NCBI RefSeq assembly: GCF_000686705.1
Contig: NZ_JMLJ01000008.1
Span: 124,001-188,000, forward strand
From: Clostridium hydrogeniformans DSM 21757
GTDB taxonomy: Bacteria; Bacillota; Clostridia; Clostridiales; Clostridiaceae
Length of the DNA stretch: 64,000 bases
Direction: 5' to 3'
The translations under genes were made by a program, and so were the position numbers. The notes below the pieces were generated by a model, which saw only the letters and a program-made list of their open reading frames with translations, was not told where the DNA came from and did not search any database. This document shows, piece after piece, positions 54,319 to 62,815 of the stretch (positions are counted from its first letter, which is position 1; each line of letters begins with the position of its first letter).

Positions 54319-54395
54319 ATAACAATAAAGTTTGTTTTCGGCTGAGTAGCCATGAAGGTTTTCCTATTCATTGGGGGCTCAGCCTTTTTATTTTC
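54319..54395 (+). repeat. Duplicated terminator/hairpin unit, copy 2
   Basis: Same opening ATAACAATAAAGTTT as copy 1, stem GGCTGAG (54340-54346) / CTCAGCC (54378-54384), an inner CCATGA/TTCATTGG pairing and the same end CAGCCTTTTTATTTT. The interior differs from copy 1 but keeps the pairing. It lies 144 bases after the amidohydrolase gene. The rest of the gap to 54507 holds nothing else I recognise. Confidence 0.7.
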
Positions 54396-54507
54396 CTGAC
54401 TTTACATATGAGATACAGCGGTAAAAAATATAAATCTATATAGATTTTTATATAGACAACTAAATAGAAAGAAACCTTGCCAATCTTCGTAAAGATTAAT
54501 TAAAAAT

Positions 54508-54870
54508 ATGGTTAAATTAAAATGTGGAATAATTTATAAAAATCAAGAGTCTTGGTATTTACCCGGTAGGGGTGTTAAAAAAGGTGAAACCTTTGAAGAA
54601 GCAGTAAGAAGAGAATTTAAGGAAGAATTAGATGGAGAGCTAGAGGAATTAAAATTATTTGGTGTATACAATAATTTTTATGAGAATAAAAATGATAGCA
54701 TTGTGGTTTTTATATGTAATGATTTTACTTTTACAGGTAAAATAGATAGTGAAATTGAAAAATATGATTATTTTAAAGTTGAAGATCTTCCGGAAGGAAT
54801 TTCTCCAGGAAGTAGAAAAAGGATTAATGAGTATTTAATCAATTCTTATCCTAATGTAGGAAGGTGGTAA
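54508..54870 (+). CDS. Nudix hydrolase, possibly 5'-truncated
   Basis: A 120-residue protein with a complete Nudix box GVKKGETFEEAVRREFKEEL near residues 22-41 (G-x5-E-x7-R-E-x2-E-E pattern). Members hydrolyse nucleoside diphosphate derivatives. The N-terminus is short: the usual first strand and LLV-type segment before WYLPG is nearly missing, the ATG has no ribosome binding site, and no upstream frame restores it. The gene may therefore be damaged. It lies in the accessory stretch. Confidence 0.68.
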   Translation: MVKLKCGIIYKNQESWYLPGRGVKKGETFEEAVRREFKEELDGELEELKLFGVYNNFYENKNDSIVVFICNDFTFTGKIDSEIEKYDYFKVEDLPEGISPGSRKRINEYLINSYPNVGRW

Positions 54871-55066
54871 ATAGATATATACACGGCTTAGAAATTCAAG
54901 TGTTTAAGTAATAAATAAAAATTAGTTCAATTTGTTATTGCAATTTATAATTTAAAAATAGTTAAGTTATAGACTACTATGTTTATATTTATTCTATACA
55001 TAAACATAGTTATTACAATGGACTAATACATTATATACTAGATATGCAAAGAAGGGATGAGTAAAT

Positions 55067-55939
55067 ATGAGAAGCGAAGAAGAAATTATGGATTCTATAT
55101 TGAAGACTGCCAAGGAAGATGGTAGGATCCGTGCTGTATATATGTCTGGTTCAAGAATAGACCCTAATGCAACACATGATAAGTATTCAGACTTTGATAT
55201 TGTTTATATTGTTAAAGACATTAGATCATTTACAAACAATGAACAATGGTTAGATGGTTTTGGAGATTTATTAATTATGCAAAAACCTGTTGATTGGTAC
55301 AACCATTCATATGATTATAATAGCACTGAATCATTTACATACTTGATGCAATTTAAGGATGGTAATAGAATTGATTTGACCCTTATAGATATAAGAAATA
55401 TTCAAGATACAATAAAGGATAGAGAACCTAGAGTTATCTTACTTGATAAGGATAAAATAGATGGATTAGATACTATTGAAGTTGGTAATTATTATTATAT
55501 TCAAAAACCAACAGCAGAAGAGTTTAAGGATTGCTGTAATGAATTTTGGTGGTTAAGTATAAATGTTGGAAAAGGTTTATGTAGAGAAGAATTTATGTTT
55601 GTTAAGTCTCTTATGGAAGGATATGAAATGAATATGTTTTTAAAAATGCTAAAGTGGAAAATCGGAATTGATTATGATTTCTCAGTTTCAATAGGAAAAC
55701 ACTACAAGTATTTAAAGAGATATCTTAGTAAAAAGGATATGGATAGATTTACAAACTTATTTCCTAATGGCACATATAATGATATCTGGGATAAGTTTTT
55801 TGAAACGTGTAAGTTTTTTCATGAAATTGAATCTAAGGTGGCAATGTATTTTAAGTTTGAATATTTTAAGGATGAAGCAGAAAATATTATGGAATATCTT
55901 AATGCAATGAAAGAAGAAAAAACAATGGAAAATGGGTAG
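55067..55939 (+). CDS. Aminoglycoside 6-adenylyltransferase (ANT(6)-like)
   Basis: Nucleotidyltransferase of 290 residues that fits the ANT(6)/AadK family, which transfers AMP from ATP to the 6-hydroxyl of streptomycin. The N-terminal catalytic loop MSGSRIDPN and the acid pair YSDFDIVYIV near residue 44 are clear, with a third acid in RIDLTLID near 103. The C-terminal helical domain (LKMLKWKIGIDYDF, SIGKHYKYLKRYL) is also typical. Chromosomal versions in clostridia vary in activity, so resistance cannot be read from sequence alone. GAAGGGATGA precedes the ATG. Confidence 0.88.
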   Translation: MRSEEEIMDSILKTAKEDGRIRAVYMSGSRIDPNATHDKYSDFDIVYIVKDIRSFTNNEQWLDGFGDLLIMQKPVDWYNHSYDYNSTESFTYLMQFKDGNRIDLTLIDIRNIQDTIKDREPRVILLDKDKIDGLDTIEVGNYYYIQKPTAEEFKDCCNEFWWLSINVGKGLCREEFMFVKSLMEGYEMNMFLKMLKWKIGIDYDFSVSIGKHYKYLKRYLSKKDMDRFTNLFPNGTYNDIWDKFFETCKFFHEIESKVAMYFKFEYFKDEAENIMEYLNAMKEEKTMENG

Positions 55940-56031
55940 TAGGAAGGTTATTTTAGAGAAGAGATTTGTTAATATAAGTTTAATCTTCATATAACTTAAT
56001 AGATTGATTTTATAAATTGGGGGAAATTTAT

Positions 56032-56370
56032 ATGCTTGGGTTTGAAATGCTGTTTTTTATTATCTTAGTTTTAATAATAGTTAAAGGAATTACCACTTAT
56101 ATTAAAAATGAAAATTCACCTATTGTATCTACAAAAGCACCACTTATTAAGAAAAAAAGAGACAGGCATACTCATACTGATGTTAATGGGGTTATGACAA
56201 CAAACGAAACATTAATATTAGTATTTCAATTAGATACTGGTAGTGAAGTTAGTTTTAATGTTGGAGGCCGTATATTTAGAAATATTTCAGAATATCAGTG
56301 GGGAATTTTAACTTTTCAAGGTACACGATTCCTAAAATTTCAATGGGATAATGGAGAAGTAGAGAAATAG
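56032..56370 (+). CDS. DUF2500 family membrane-anchored protein
   Basis: A 112-residue protein with an N-terminal hydrophobic helix (FEMLFFIILVLIIVKGI) and a small soluble domain that matches DUF2500: VSTKAPLIKKKRDR, LILVFQLDTGSEVSFNV and WGILTFQGTRFLKF. The function is unknown. The ATG at 56032 follows GGGGG; an in-frame TTG at 56017 lies within that site and is rejected. Confidence 0.8.
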   Translation: MLGFEMLFFIILVLIIVKGITTYIKNENSPIVSTKAPLIKKKRDRHTHTDVNGVMTTNETLILVFQLDTGSEVSFNVGGRIFRNISEYQWGILTFQGTRFLKFQWDNGEVEK

Positions 56371-56388
56371 AAGTCTGATAAAAATAGA

Positions 56389-56425
56389 AGAAGCTTAGCC
56401 CCCGGCGAAGGTAGGCTAAGCTTCT
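56389..56425. terminator. Perfect 12-bp hairpin after the DUF2500 gene
   Basis: AGAAGCTTAGCC (56389-56400) / GGCTAAGCTTCT (56414-56425), 13-base loop. No T tract follows on +, so termination is uncertain. Confidence 0.5.
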
Positions 56426-56544
56426 GTAATTAGCACTGTTAAGTACCAACTGCATATTTATAATAACACTAAAATAAATTAATTGCAATAGAAATATTAA
56501 AAATATATAATAAATTTTATACTATAAAGAATTAAAGCGTTATC

Positions 56545-56586
56545 ACCCATAATAAGATGGAACATATGAACTCGCCCTTTATGGGT
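56545..56586. other. Hairpin with a G/C-richer loop upstream of the XRE gene
   Basis: ACCCATAA (56545-56552) pairs perfectly with TTATGGGT (56579-56586) around a 26-base loop containing ACTCGCCC. It lies 65 bases before the XRE gene start and could be an operator or leader structure. Confidence 0.35.
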
Positions 56587-56650
56587 TGATTTGAAAAAGT
56601 ATATTCAATTATAAACCCAATACGTGTTATTATGTTGTAGAGGTGGTTAT

Positions 56651-57448
56651 ATGAATACATTGGGTGAAGTGTTAAAAAATGCTCGTAAGGAAAAGGGTTT
56701 GACCCAAGATCAATTAGGAGAAGAGATAGGGGTTAGTAAGCATACCATAGCTAAATATGAACAAAATCAAAGAGAGCCTAGTTTAGATATTATAACAAAG
56801 CTTATAAATTTTCTAGACTTAGACTTTTGGGATTTGCCTATAGGGGATAACCTTCAGCTAGATCCAGTTCCATACAAAGAGGGAGAAGAGTTTGGAAATA
56901 AAATATATGAACAGGTTAATAAGGATCGTCATGTAGAGAATTTCTTAAGAAATTCAAGTGTAGAAATTATATTTCATCAACTTTTTTATTACTCAAGTTC
57001 TTTTGGAGTTAAGAAAGGGATTAGGGGAGTCATTTTAGAGGAAGAAGATAGAATAAAGGAGAGGTTGGGGGAAAAGTATAATCCATTAGATTTTCATACA
57101 ATATTTGAGAAGTTTAAATTTAATTTTCATAAGGATTTAGAAAGAGCTATATTAAATACAATAGATATAAAATTAAAGAATGCAAAAGAGGATGTAAAAA
57201 AATATACCTCAATAATACTAAAGGATATTTTGGGTAGTTATAAAGATTATGATGAATATCTAGAATTACTTATAGGATACAAAGATTTTCAAGATGTATC
57301 AGGAATAAGAACAAAACTAACAGCTACTATAAATATGATTAAAAGAGGTATGGACACTAAGCTCATTAGCGATATTTTAGGTGAAGAGGAAGAATTTGTT
57401 CTTAGGATAAGAAAAATACTAATAAAAAATAAAAATATAGTAAAGTAA
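56651..57448 (+). CDS. XRE-family transcriptional regulator
   Basis: A 265-residue regulator with an N-terminal Xre/Cro helix-turn-helix: GEVLKNARKEKGLTQDQLGE and IGVSKHTIAKYEQNQREPSL (residues 4-50). The C-terminal 200 residues are helical and unrecognised, with an EEEEFVLRIRKILIKNKN end that resembles a linker/dimerisation helix. The ATG at 56651 follows AGAGGTGG; an in-frame ATG at 56624 has no site. It lies 62 bases before the FtsZ-like gene and could control it. Confidence 0.85.
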   Translation: MNTLGEVLKNARKEKGLTQDQLGEEIGVSKHTIAKYEQNQREPSLDIITKLINFLDLDFWDLPIGDNLQLDPVPYKEGEEFGNKIYEQVNKDRHVENFLRNSSVEIIFHQLFYYSSSFGVKKGIRGVILEEEDRIKERLGEKYNPLDFHTIFEKFKFNFHKDLERAILNTIDIKLKNAKEDVKKYTSIILKDILGSYKDYDEYLELLIGYKDFQDVSGIRTKLTATINMIKRGMDTKLISDILGEEEEFVLRIRKILIKNKNIVK

Positions 57449-57510
57449 GTTAATAGTCTTACTTAGGATTAGATAATATTATTAAAGCACAAATAGAGAG
57501 GGGAAACATA

Positions 57511-58224
57511 ATGAAAAACATAGAAATATTTTCATCAAGTACAATACCAGAAAAGGCTTATAATATTTTATTAGAAAAGGGATTTTATAGTGAAGAAGAA
57601 AAAGATTCAGATATAGTTATATTACTTGGAGATATGGAGGACGATTTTTCTGTTCAAGTAATAAGTGAGATAGTAGATGATATGGAGGATAAAATAAAGA
57701 TAGCTTTACTATTAGTTCCTTATGAAGAAGGGAATATGAATTTCTATGCAGATAGAATGACTGCTCTTTTAGGAAAAGTAGATACAATAGTACCTTTCTT
57801 TACAGATATACAAGGAGAAGAGGAGAAATCTCTAGAAATGGTGAAATTCACTAAAGGACTACTGGAGATTATTGGATATGAGGATGAAGAAAACCCTACT
57901 TTAGATGACATAAAATATGTCTTTACTGAAGGAGGATTTGCACCAATGTTCATTATAGAAGCTAAAGGAGATGAAAAGTTCCAAAAGTTAATAGAATCTC
58001 TTAAAATTGATAACGAATATAACAAAGGTATACTATCAAGAGCAAAGAAAGGATTCTTTTCTTTGCAAGGTGATGAAAATCTAAGAGATGAAGATATTGA
58101 TTTTATAATAGATGAGGGCGAGAACATTTTGTGTGAAGGCGCTGACTTTATTTTTTCAGTGGAAGAAAATAATGAGTTAAAAGATAGTGCACGAATAGTA
58201 GTTATAGGAACTCAGGTTTTATAG
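57511..58224 (+). CDS. FtsZ-like pseudo-GTPase (tubulin-superfamily remnant protein)
   Basis: A 237-residue acidic protein that aligns by eye along FtsZ. Residues 3-25 follow the first strand and helix (IEIFSSSTIPEKAYN in place of the GTP-binding G-x-GG-x-G loop); residues 32-100 follow the middle (SDIVILLGDMEDDFSV in place of the GGGTG-type tubulin signature, then LGKVDTIVPFFTD for FtsZ's VDTLIVIPND); residues 128-150 follow the T7 loop (LDDIKYVFTEGGFAPM); and 172-237 follow the C-terminal domain (KKGFFSLQGDENL and ADFIFSVEENNELKDSARIV). A stretch of about 50 residues between strands 1 and 3 is missing. It should not bind GTP normally. GAGAGGGG precedes the ATG. Confidence 0.7.
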   Translation: MKNIEIFSSSTIPEKAYNILLEKGFYSEEEKDSDIVILLGDMEDDFSVQVISEIVDDMEDKIKIALLLVPYEEGNMNFYADRMTALLGKVDTIVPFFTDIQGEEEKSLEMVKFTKGLLEIIGYEDEENPTLDDIKYVFTEGGFAPMFIIEAKGDEKFQKLIESLKIDNEYNKGILSRAKKGFFSLQGDENLRDEDIDFIIDEGENILCEGADFIFSVEENNELKDSARIVVIGTQVL

Positions 58225-58391
58225 TAAATAATATCTATAAATAAAGTAAAAATCTAATATAAACATTATTCCTCTTAGGGTATACAGGGAAAATTCAAGA
58301 ATAAAATCATAAAAAATCCACATAATATAAATGAAATAATAAGTTTTAGTAATTTATGTAGTTTTTTATGGGAAAATTAGGAGGAATATAT

Positions 58392-59054
58392 ATGAAAAAA
58401 AGTTATGTAGCAGAAATAATAGGTACTGCTATATTAGTGTTCTTTGGTTGCGGATCAGCAGTATTTGCAGGTGATAAAATAGGGTTTGCAGGTATTGCAA
58501 TAACCTTTGGACTTACTATAATTGCAGCAGCTTATGGGCTAGGAAAATATTCAGGAGCTCACTTAAATCCAGCAGTTACATTAGGTGCTCTTGTAAGTAA
58601 AAGAATAAAAGCTTCTGATGCTTTAGGATATATTATATCTCAATGTATTGGAGGAACATTAGGTGCCTATGTTGTTTATGCATTAGCAGAGGCAATAGGT
58701 GGTAGCCATGGAATGGGAGAAAACCTATATACAGCTGTAGGAATAAAAGCAGGATTAATATTTGAGATATTTGCAACCTTTATATTTGTTTTAGTTATAT
58801 TAGGTGCTACTTCTAAGAAAGTAAATGGAGACTTTGCAGGTCTTTCTATAGGTCTTACCTTAGCTATGATTCACTTAGTAGGTATTCCTATAACAGGAGT
58901 ATCAGTAAATCCAGCTAGAAGCTTAGGACCAGCTTTATTTGCAGGTGGTAATGCTTTAAATGAACTTTGGTTATTTATAGTTGCTCCAATCATAGGAGGA
59001 GTATTAGCAGGACTTCTTAACTTCTATTACTTCCAAGATGGAAAAGCAGAATAA
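58392..59054 (+). CDS. aqpZ: Aquaporin (AqpZ-like)
   Basis: Membrane channel of 220 residues with six helices and both half-helix loops: SGAHLNPAVTLG near residue 54 and SVNPARSLGPAL near 173. The MIHLVGIPITG segment before the second NPA, with its histidine, and the short loop E favour a water channel over a glycerol facilitator. The ATG at 58392 has GGAGG at eight bases; an ATG at 58368 lies upstream of that site. It is monocistronic. Confidence 0.92.
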   Translation: MKKSYVAEIIGTAILVFFGCGSAVFAGDKIGFAGIAITFGLTIIAAAYGLGKYSGAHLNPAVTLGALVSKRIKASDALGYIISQCIGGTLGAYVVYALAEAIGGSHGMGENLYTAVGIKAGLIFEIFATFIFVLVILGATSKKVNGDFAGLSIGLTLAMIHLVGIPITGVSVNPARSLGPALFAGGNALNELWLFIVAPIIGGVLAGLLNFYYFQDGKAE

Positions 59055-59056
59055 GT

Positions 59057-59100
59057 AAAAAAATCCCCCCTCTTAATTTAGAGGGAGGGATTTTTTTATT
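59057..59100. terminator. Bidirectional terminator
   Basis: Stem of about 17 bp, AAAAAAATCCC plus CCCTCT (59057-59073) with AGAGGGAGGGATTTTTTT (59080-59097). It serves the aquaporin gene and the convergent exonuclease gene, whose stop codon lies at its right edge. Confidence 0.87.
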
Positions 59101-59851
59101 CTATTACAAGCTCTACAGGACAGTGATCAGAACCTAGAACTTCTGTATGTATCTTAGCACTTACTAATCTAGAATCTAAAGCCTTAGAAGAACAGAAGTA
59201 ATCAATTCTCCAACCAGCGTTATTTTTTCTAGCATTAAATCTATAGCTCCACCAACTGTAAACCCCTTCAGTATCAGGGTTAAAGTAACGGTAGGTATCA
59301 GTAAAACCAGCTTCTAAAAGCTCTGTGAATTTACTTCTTTCTTCATCACTAAAACCAGCATTTTTTCTATTAGATTTAGGATTTTTAAGGTCTATCTCTT
59401 TGTGAGCTACATTTAAATCTCCGCACACAATTACAGGTTTAGTTCCCTCAAGTTTTTTTAGGTGAGCTCTAAATACATCTTCCCAAACCATTCTATAGTC
59501 AAGTCTTGCTAGCTTTTCCTTAGAGTTTGGAGTATATACTGTTACTAAGTAATAATCATCAAACTCTGCTGTAATCACACGACCTTCATTATCATGCTCC
59601 TCTATTCCAAGACCGATGGACACAGATAAAGGTTTTTCTTTAGTAAAAATAGCTGTACCTGAATAACCTTTCTTTTCAGCGTAGTTCCAATATTGATGAT
59701 ATCCAGGAAGATCTAACTCTATTTGACCTTCTTGAAGTTTTGTTTCTTGAAGACAAAAAGCATCTGCATCCACTTCATTAAAAAAATCTAAAAAGCCTTT
59801 TTGAACACAGGCTCTAATTCCATTTACATTCCAAGATATAAATTTCTTCAT
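59096..59851 (-). CDS. xth: Exodeoxyribonuclease III
   Basis: AP endonuclease/3' exonuclease of base-excision repair, 251 residues. Standard motifs: [10 protein letters not shown] at the start, LQETKLQ near residue 34 (metal-binding E), [16 protein letters not shown] near 147, YSWWSYR, and the final [10 protein letters not shown] (catalytic D-H pair). The WRIDYF strand confirms the family. AAGGAG precedes the ATG. Confidence 0.95.
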   Translation of the reverse strand: MKKFISWNVNGIRACVQKGFLDFFNEVDADAFCLQETKLQEGQIELDLPGYHQYWNYAEKKGYSGTAIFTKEKPLSVSIGLGIEEHDNEGRVITAEFDDYYLVTVYTPNSKEKLARLDYRMVWEDVFRAHLKKLEGTKPVIVCGDLNVAHKEIDLKNPKSNRKNAGFSDEERSKFTELLEAGFTDTYRYFNPDTEGVYSWWSYRFNARKNNAGWRIDYFCSSKALDSRLVSAKIHTEVLGSDHCPVELVIE

Positions 59852-60306
59852 TTTATCAGCTCCTTAGGTTAAATTCTTAATTATAAAAGTACCATTAATC
59901 AATATAAAAGTATATCTATATATAATATTATCTAAATATACTTTAAAAAGTCATTATAAACATATTATTTAATAAAAGAGTGTATATGTTTCATTAATAA
60001 AATTATATTTATAGTATAGAAATATTTTAATAAAAGTTATCTTAAATAAAAAAGTGTATTAAATAAAATTAATTTATTAAGTACTTTCTCAATAGTTAGT
60101 ATATCATAAAATTCTAGGGAAGAATAATTATTATGTAAATATAAGTACATAAGTAAAGAAAAACCTTAATATAGAGAGTTATACCTAGATAAAGGTATAT
60201 GAAAAGTTATAATATAGTATATATAATATAGGATAGGGAAGAAAAAAAGAATTATATATTAAATGAATAGGTAATAAAATAATATAAAGATTATGGGGGA
60301 ATAATT
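59852..60306. other. Long intergenic region, no recognised element
   Basis: A 455-base, very A/T-rich gap between divergent genes. It should hold both promoters. I see no repeat, stable hairpin or small gene in it. Confidence 0.4.
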
Positions 60307-61095
60307 ATGATTTTTTATTTTTCAGGCACTGGAAACTCTTTAGACATAGCTAAAAGTATTGGAGAAAACCAAGGAGAAAAATTAGTATCTATAGGAAGGG
60401 TAATGAATGATAGGAAGGATTACTATGAATATATCTTAGAAGAGAATGAAACCATAGGATTTATATATCCAGTTTATGCTTGGGCACCACCTTCTATGGT
60501 TATTGAATTTATTAAAAAATTAAGGCTTAAAAATTATAAGGATAACTATATATTTTCAGTAGCCACCTGTGGAGAGAATATTGGAAATACCATGAAGGTT
60601 TTAGACAAAGCTTTAAATAAAAATGGATTAAAACTAAGTAGTGGATTTTCTATAAAGATGCCTAATAACTATATAGTTTTAGGGAATGTAGATAGTAAGG
60701 AAGTAGAGGAACATAAGCTTTTAGCAGCTAAAGAGAAAGTTAAAATTATTAATGAAATAATAAGGAATAAAGAAAATCAAGTATTTCAAATAGATAAAGG
60801 ATTTATGGGGGGAGTGTTAACTATTATAGTTAATCCTATGTTTAATAAGAGGGGAATAAGTGTAAAAGAATTCTATGCTAATGATAATTGTAATAGCTGT
60901 AGAGTATGTGAGAAGGTATGTAACAGCCAGATTATTAAGGTTACTGAAAAGCCAAGGTGGGAGGGACAGTGTACCCAATGTTTAGCTTGTATCCATCTAT
61001 GTCCTCAAAAAGCAATACAATATGGAAAAGGAACCGAGGCAAAGGGAAGATATAAAAATCCTAATGTTAAAATAAAGGATATGGAGATAATATAG
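60307..61095 (+). CDS. EFR1-type flavodoxin/ferredoxin fusion protein
   Basis: Cytoplasmic electron carrier of 262 residues joining a flavodoxin domain to a bacterial ferredoxin. The FMN loop FYFSGTGNSLDIA is at the start, the flavodoxin core has PVYAWAPPSM near residue 58, and two 4Fe-4S motifs are visible near the end: CNSCRVCEKVC and CTQCLACIHLCP. This is the EFR1 family common in anaerobes; its partner enzyme is unknown. GGGGGA precedes the ATG. It is monocistronic. Confidence 0.9.
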   Translation: MIFYFSGTGNSLDIAKSIGENQGEKLVSIGRVMNDRKDYYEYILEENETIGFIYPVYAWAPPSMVIEFIKKLRLKNYKDNYIFSVATCGENIGNTMKVLDKALNKNGLKLSSGFSIKMPNNYIVLGNVDSKEVEEHKLLAAKEKVKIINEIIRNKENQVFQIDKGFMGGVLTIIVNPMFNKRGISVKEFYANDNCNSCRVCEKVCNSQIIKVTEKPRWEGQCTQCLACIHLCPQKAIQYGKGTEAKGRYKNPNVKIKDMEII

Positions 61096-61277
61096 AAAAG
61101 AAGAAATAGGCTAGGACATAGTTTATTTTATAGAATTTATTTAAAAGTTTTAATCTATTATAAAAGAGCTGTTAATTAAATATATTGGTTATAAAGGTAA
61201 ATTTTTAAAACATATAGGAAATTATCTTTAGAGCTTAATATAAATTCTTTAATATAAATAAGAGGTTAAGCTAAAAA

Positions 61278-61318
61278 GCTTTAGGAGGGGAGAGTTAATA
61301 TAAATTACCTCCTAAAGC
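61278..61318 (-). terminator. Terminator of the leftward membrane gene
   Basis: Perfect 11-bp stem GCTTTAGGAGG (61278-61288) / CCTCCTAAAGC (61308-61318). On the reverse strand it is followed by TTTTT (complement of 61273-61277). Confidence 0.8.
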
Positions 61319-61341
61319 AAAAAAATTATATTATATTTTAA

Positions 61342-61806
61342 CTAGTATTTATTATTTTTATTGTGGACTGTCTTCTTATGATTGTCTTCCATACATTGTT
61401 TTTCTGATTCTTGATTTTCAGCCTTACTTATTAAAAAACCTACAGCAGTAAAAAGAGTATTTCTTATTTCTAATGCTACAGGATTTTCAGTGTCATACAT
61501 ATATATCCAATGAGATAGGATTATTGCTATTAAAGATCCTAATGCAATTATACCTGTAAATATTACCTGGAATCTTTTATTATAAATATTATTATTGTTT
61601 GTGATAACTTTACCACCGAATATATATCCAAATATAGAAGCCATAACAGTTTTTATAGTTGTATATGCTTCATTATTCATACCAATTCCAGTTAAAGATA
61701 TTATAATGGTATGAAAGAAAAGGATTAATCCAATTAAGGAGATTAATCTAGTTGCAAGGCATTGAGTATTCCAAAGTTTTTTTAGTTCTGTGAAAGCTTT
61801 TCTCAT
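61342..61806 (-). CDS. Membrane protein of unknown function
   Basis: Not recognised. A 154-residue protein with three hydrophobic segments (LISLIGLILFFHTIIISLTGIG, MASIFGYIFGG with flanks, and VIFTGIIALGSLIAIILS) and a hydrophilic, histidine-containing tail (CMEDNHKKTVHNKNN). The layout recalls phage-derived holin-like proteins. The start at 61806 (ATG) is preferred to a GTG at 61815 because AAAGGGTGAT lies just upstream of both and gives better spacing to the ATG. Confidence 0.72.
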   Translation of the reverse strand: MRKAFTELKKLWNTQCLATRLISLIGLILFFHTIIISLTGIGMNNEAYTTIKTVMASIFGYIFGGKVITNNNNIYNKRFQVIFTGIIALGSLIAIILSHWIYMYDTENPVALEIRNTLFTAVGFLISKAENQESEKQCMEDNHKKTVHNKNNKY

Positions 61807-61900
61807 AAGAATCACCCTTTGTAGTACAGAATATGTGAAAAATCCATGTTAGGTGACAGGGTTAGACATAAAATAAGAATGTTTTAAAGATTAATAAATT

Positions 61901-61944
61901 AAAAAGCAAAGAGCTGATACTATAACATCAGCTCTTTGCTTTTT
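61901..61944. terminator. Terminator after the HesB-like gene
   Basis: Perfect 18-bp stem AAAAAGCAAAGAGCTGAT (61901-61918) with its complement at 61927-61944, 8-base loop, symmetric A/T tracts. Confidence 0.87.
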
Positions 61945-62040
61945 ATAGACTATATTAAACTTTTAGTTTTATATTACATTTATTTCATTATAAAAGTAAA
62001 TATTCAATTTTTACCTAGTGTTTAATCTTAGTAAAAATTT

Positions 62041-62370
62041 TTATTGACCGCAGCCGCCACCACAGCTTCCACAGCCGCCACCAGCATTTTCAAGTGGCTC
62101 AAGGGATAATCCACGACCATTTTCAGCAGTTCCTGTTATGGTAAAGCCTTTAAAATCATCTATTAGTTCAGGCTTTATTAAGAAAGTTATATCTTTAACT
62201 TTTTCAACTATATCTCCTTCTTCATCCCCACCTAAGGTTATGTTGAAAGCAGGACCGCTACATCCAAATCCAGCTAAGTTTATTCTTATTTTATAATCCT
62301 TAACATCGTTAGAGTCAAGAAAAGCTTTAAATTCATCATAAGCAACATCGCTTATATTTATAACACTCAT
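62041..62370 (-). CDS. HesB/IscA-like iron-sulfur protein with Gly-Cys tail
   Basis: A 109-residue protein of the HesB-like group. The N-terminal fold INISDVAYDEFKAFLDS and the GFGCSGPAF loop (one conserved cysteine) are typical, followed by ITFLIKPELIDDF. The C-terminus is a glycine/cysteine run, GGGCGSCGGGCGQ, that likely binds iron or an iron-sulfur cluster; in some clostridial HesB-like proteins this tail carries selenocysteine, but no in-frame UGA is seen here. GAGGTA precedes the ATG. Confidence 0.86.
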   Translation of the reverse strand: MSVINISDVAYDEFKAFLDSNDVKDYKIRINLAGFGCSGPAFNITLGGDEEGDIVEKVKDITFLIKPELIDDFKGFTITGTAENGRGLSLEPLENAGGGCGSCGGGCGQ

Positions 62371-62678
62371 ATTTATACCTCTTTTCTAGTGGATAACCAT
62401 TATCCTTTATTTGTTTATATTTTAAACTAATAATTAGTATAAAACAAATTGAAATAAATAATACATATATAAACAACTATTTGAATAAACAATAGGTAAC
62501 CCATAAAAAATTCATAATTTTAATATACTATTGTAATAGTGTATAATAAATTGAAACTTAATTCAGAGAAAAGTTTAATTCTATGTATATTAGCTTAATT
62601 TAACATAGAATTTTATAATTATATTTTAAGTTATAATTTATGTAGAGATTTGAAATATAATTATAAAGTCTTTAAAGA

Positions 62679-62781
62679 TATAGGGTTTAAGTTTTGAAGC
62701 TATTTTATACCTTTACTTAAAGCAGTATAAATCAAATATCCTTTCAATAAATAAGATAATCATTTATATTGAAACCCTATA
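62679..62781. repeat. Palindromic repeat, copy 5
   Basis: TATAGGGTTT (62679-62688) to AAACCCTATA (62772-62781), 103 bp, with perfect 10-base end repeats. The interior is diverged from copies 1 and 2. It lies 34 bases before the gene at 62816 in a 445-base gap that is otherwise featureless. Confidence 0.65.
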
Positions 62782-62815
62782 ATAAGGAAATAGAGTTTAA
62801 AGGAGAAGAATTTAA

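Noticed and set aside
3801-59100. CRISPR array or insertion sequence
   Set aside because: No regularly spaced direct repeats and no transposase frame were seen anywhere in the window; the repeated units found are palindromes in scattered gaps.
62041-62370. Selenocysteine in the HesB-like Gly/Cys tail
   Set aside because: The tail codons read as cysteine (TGC/TGT type) with no in-frame TGA, so it is an ordinary cysteine protein.
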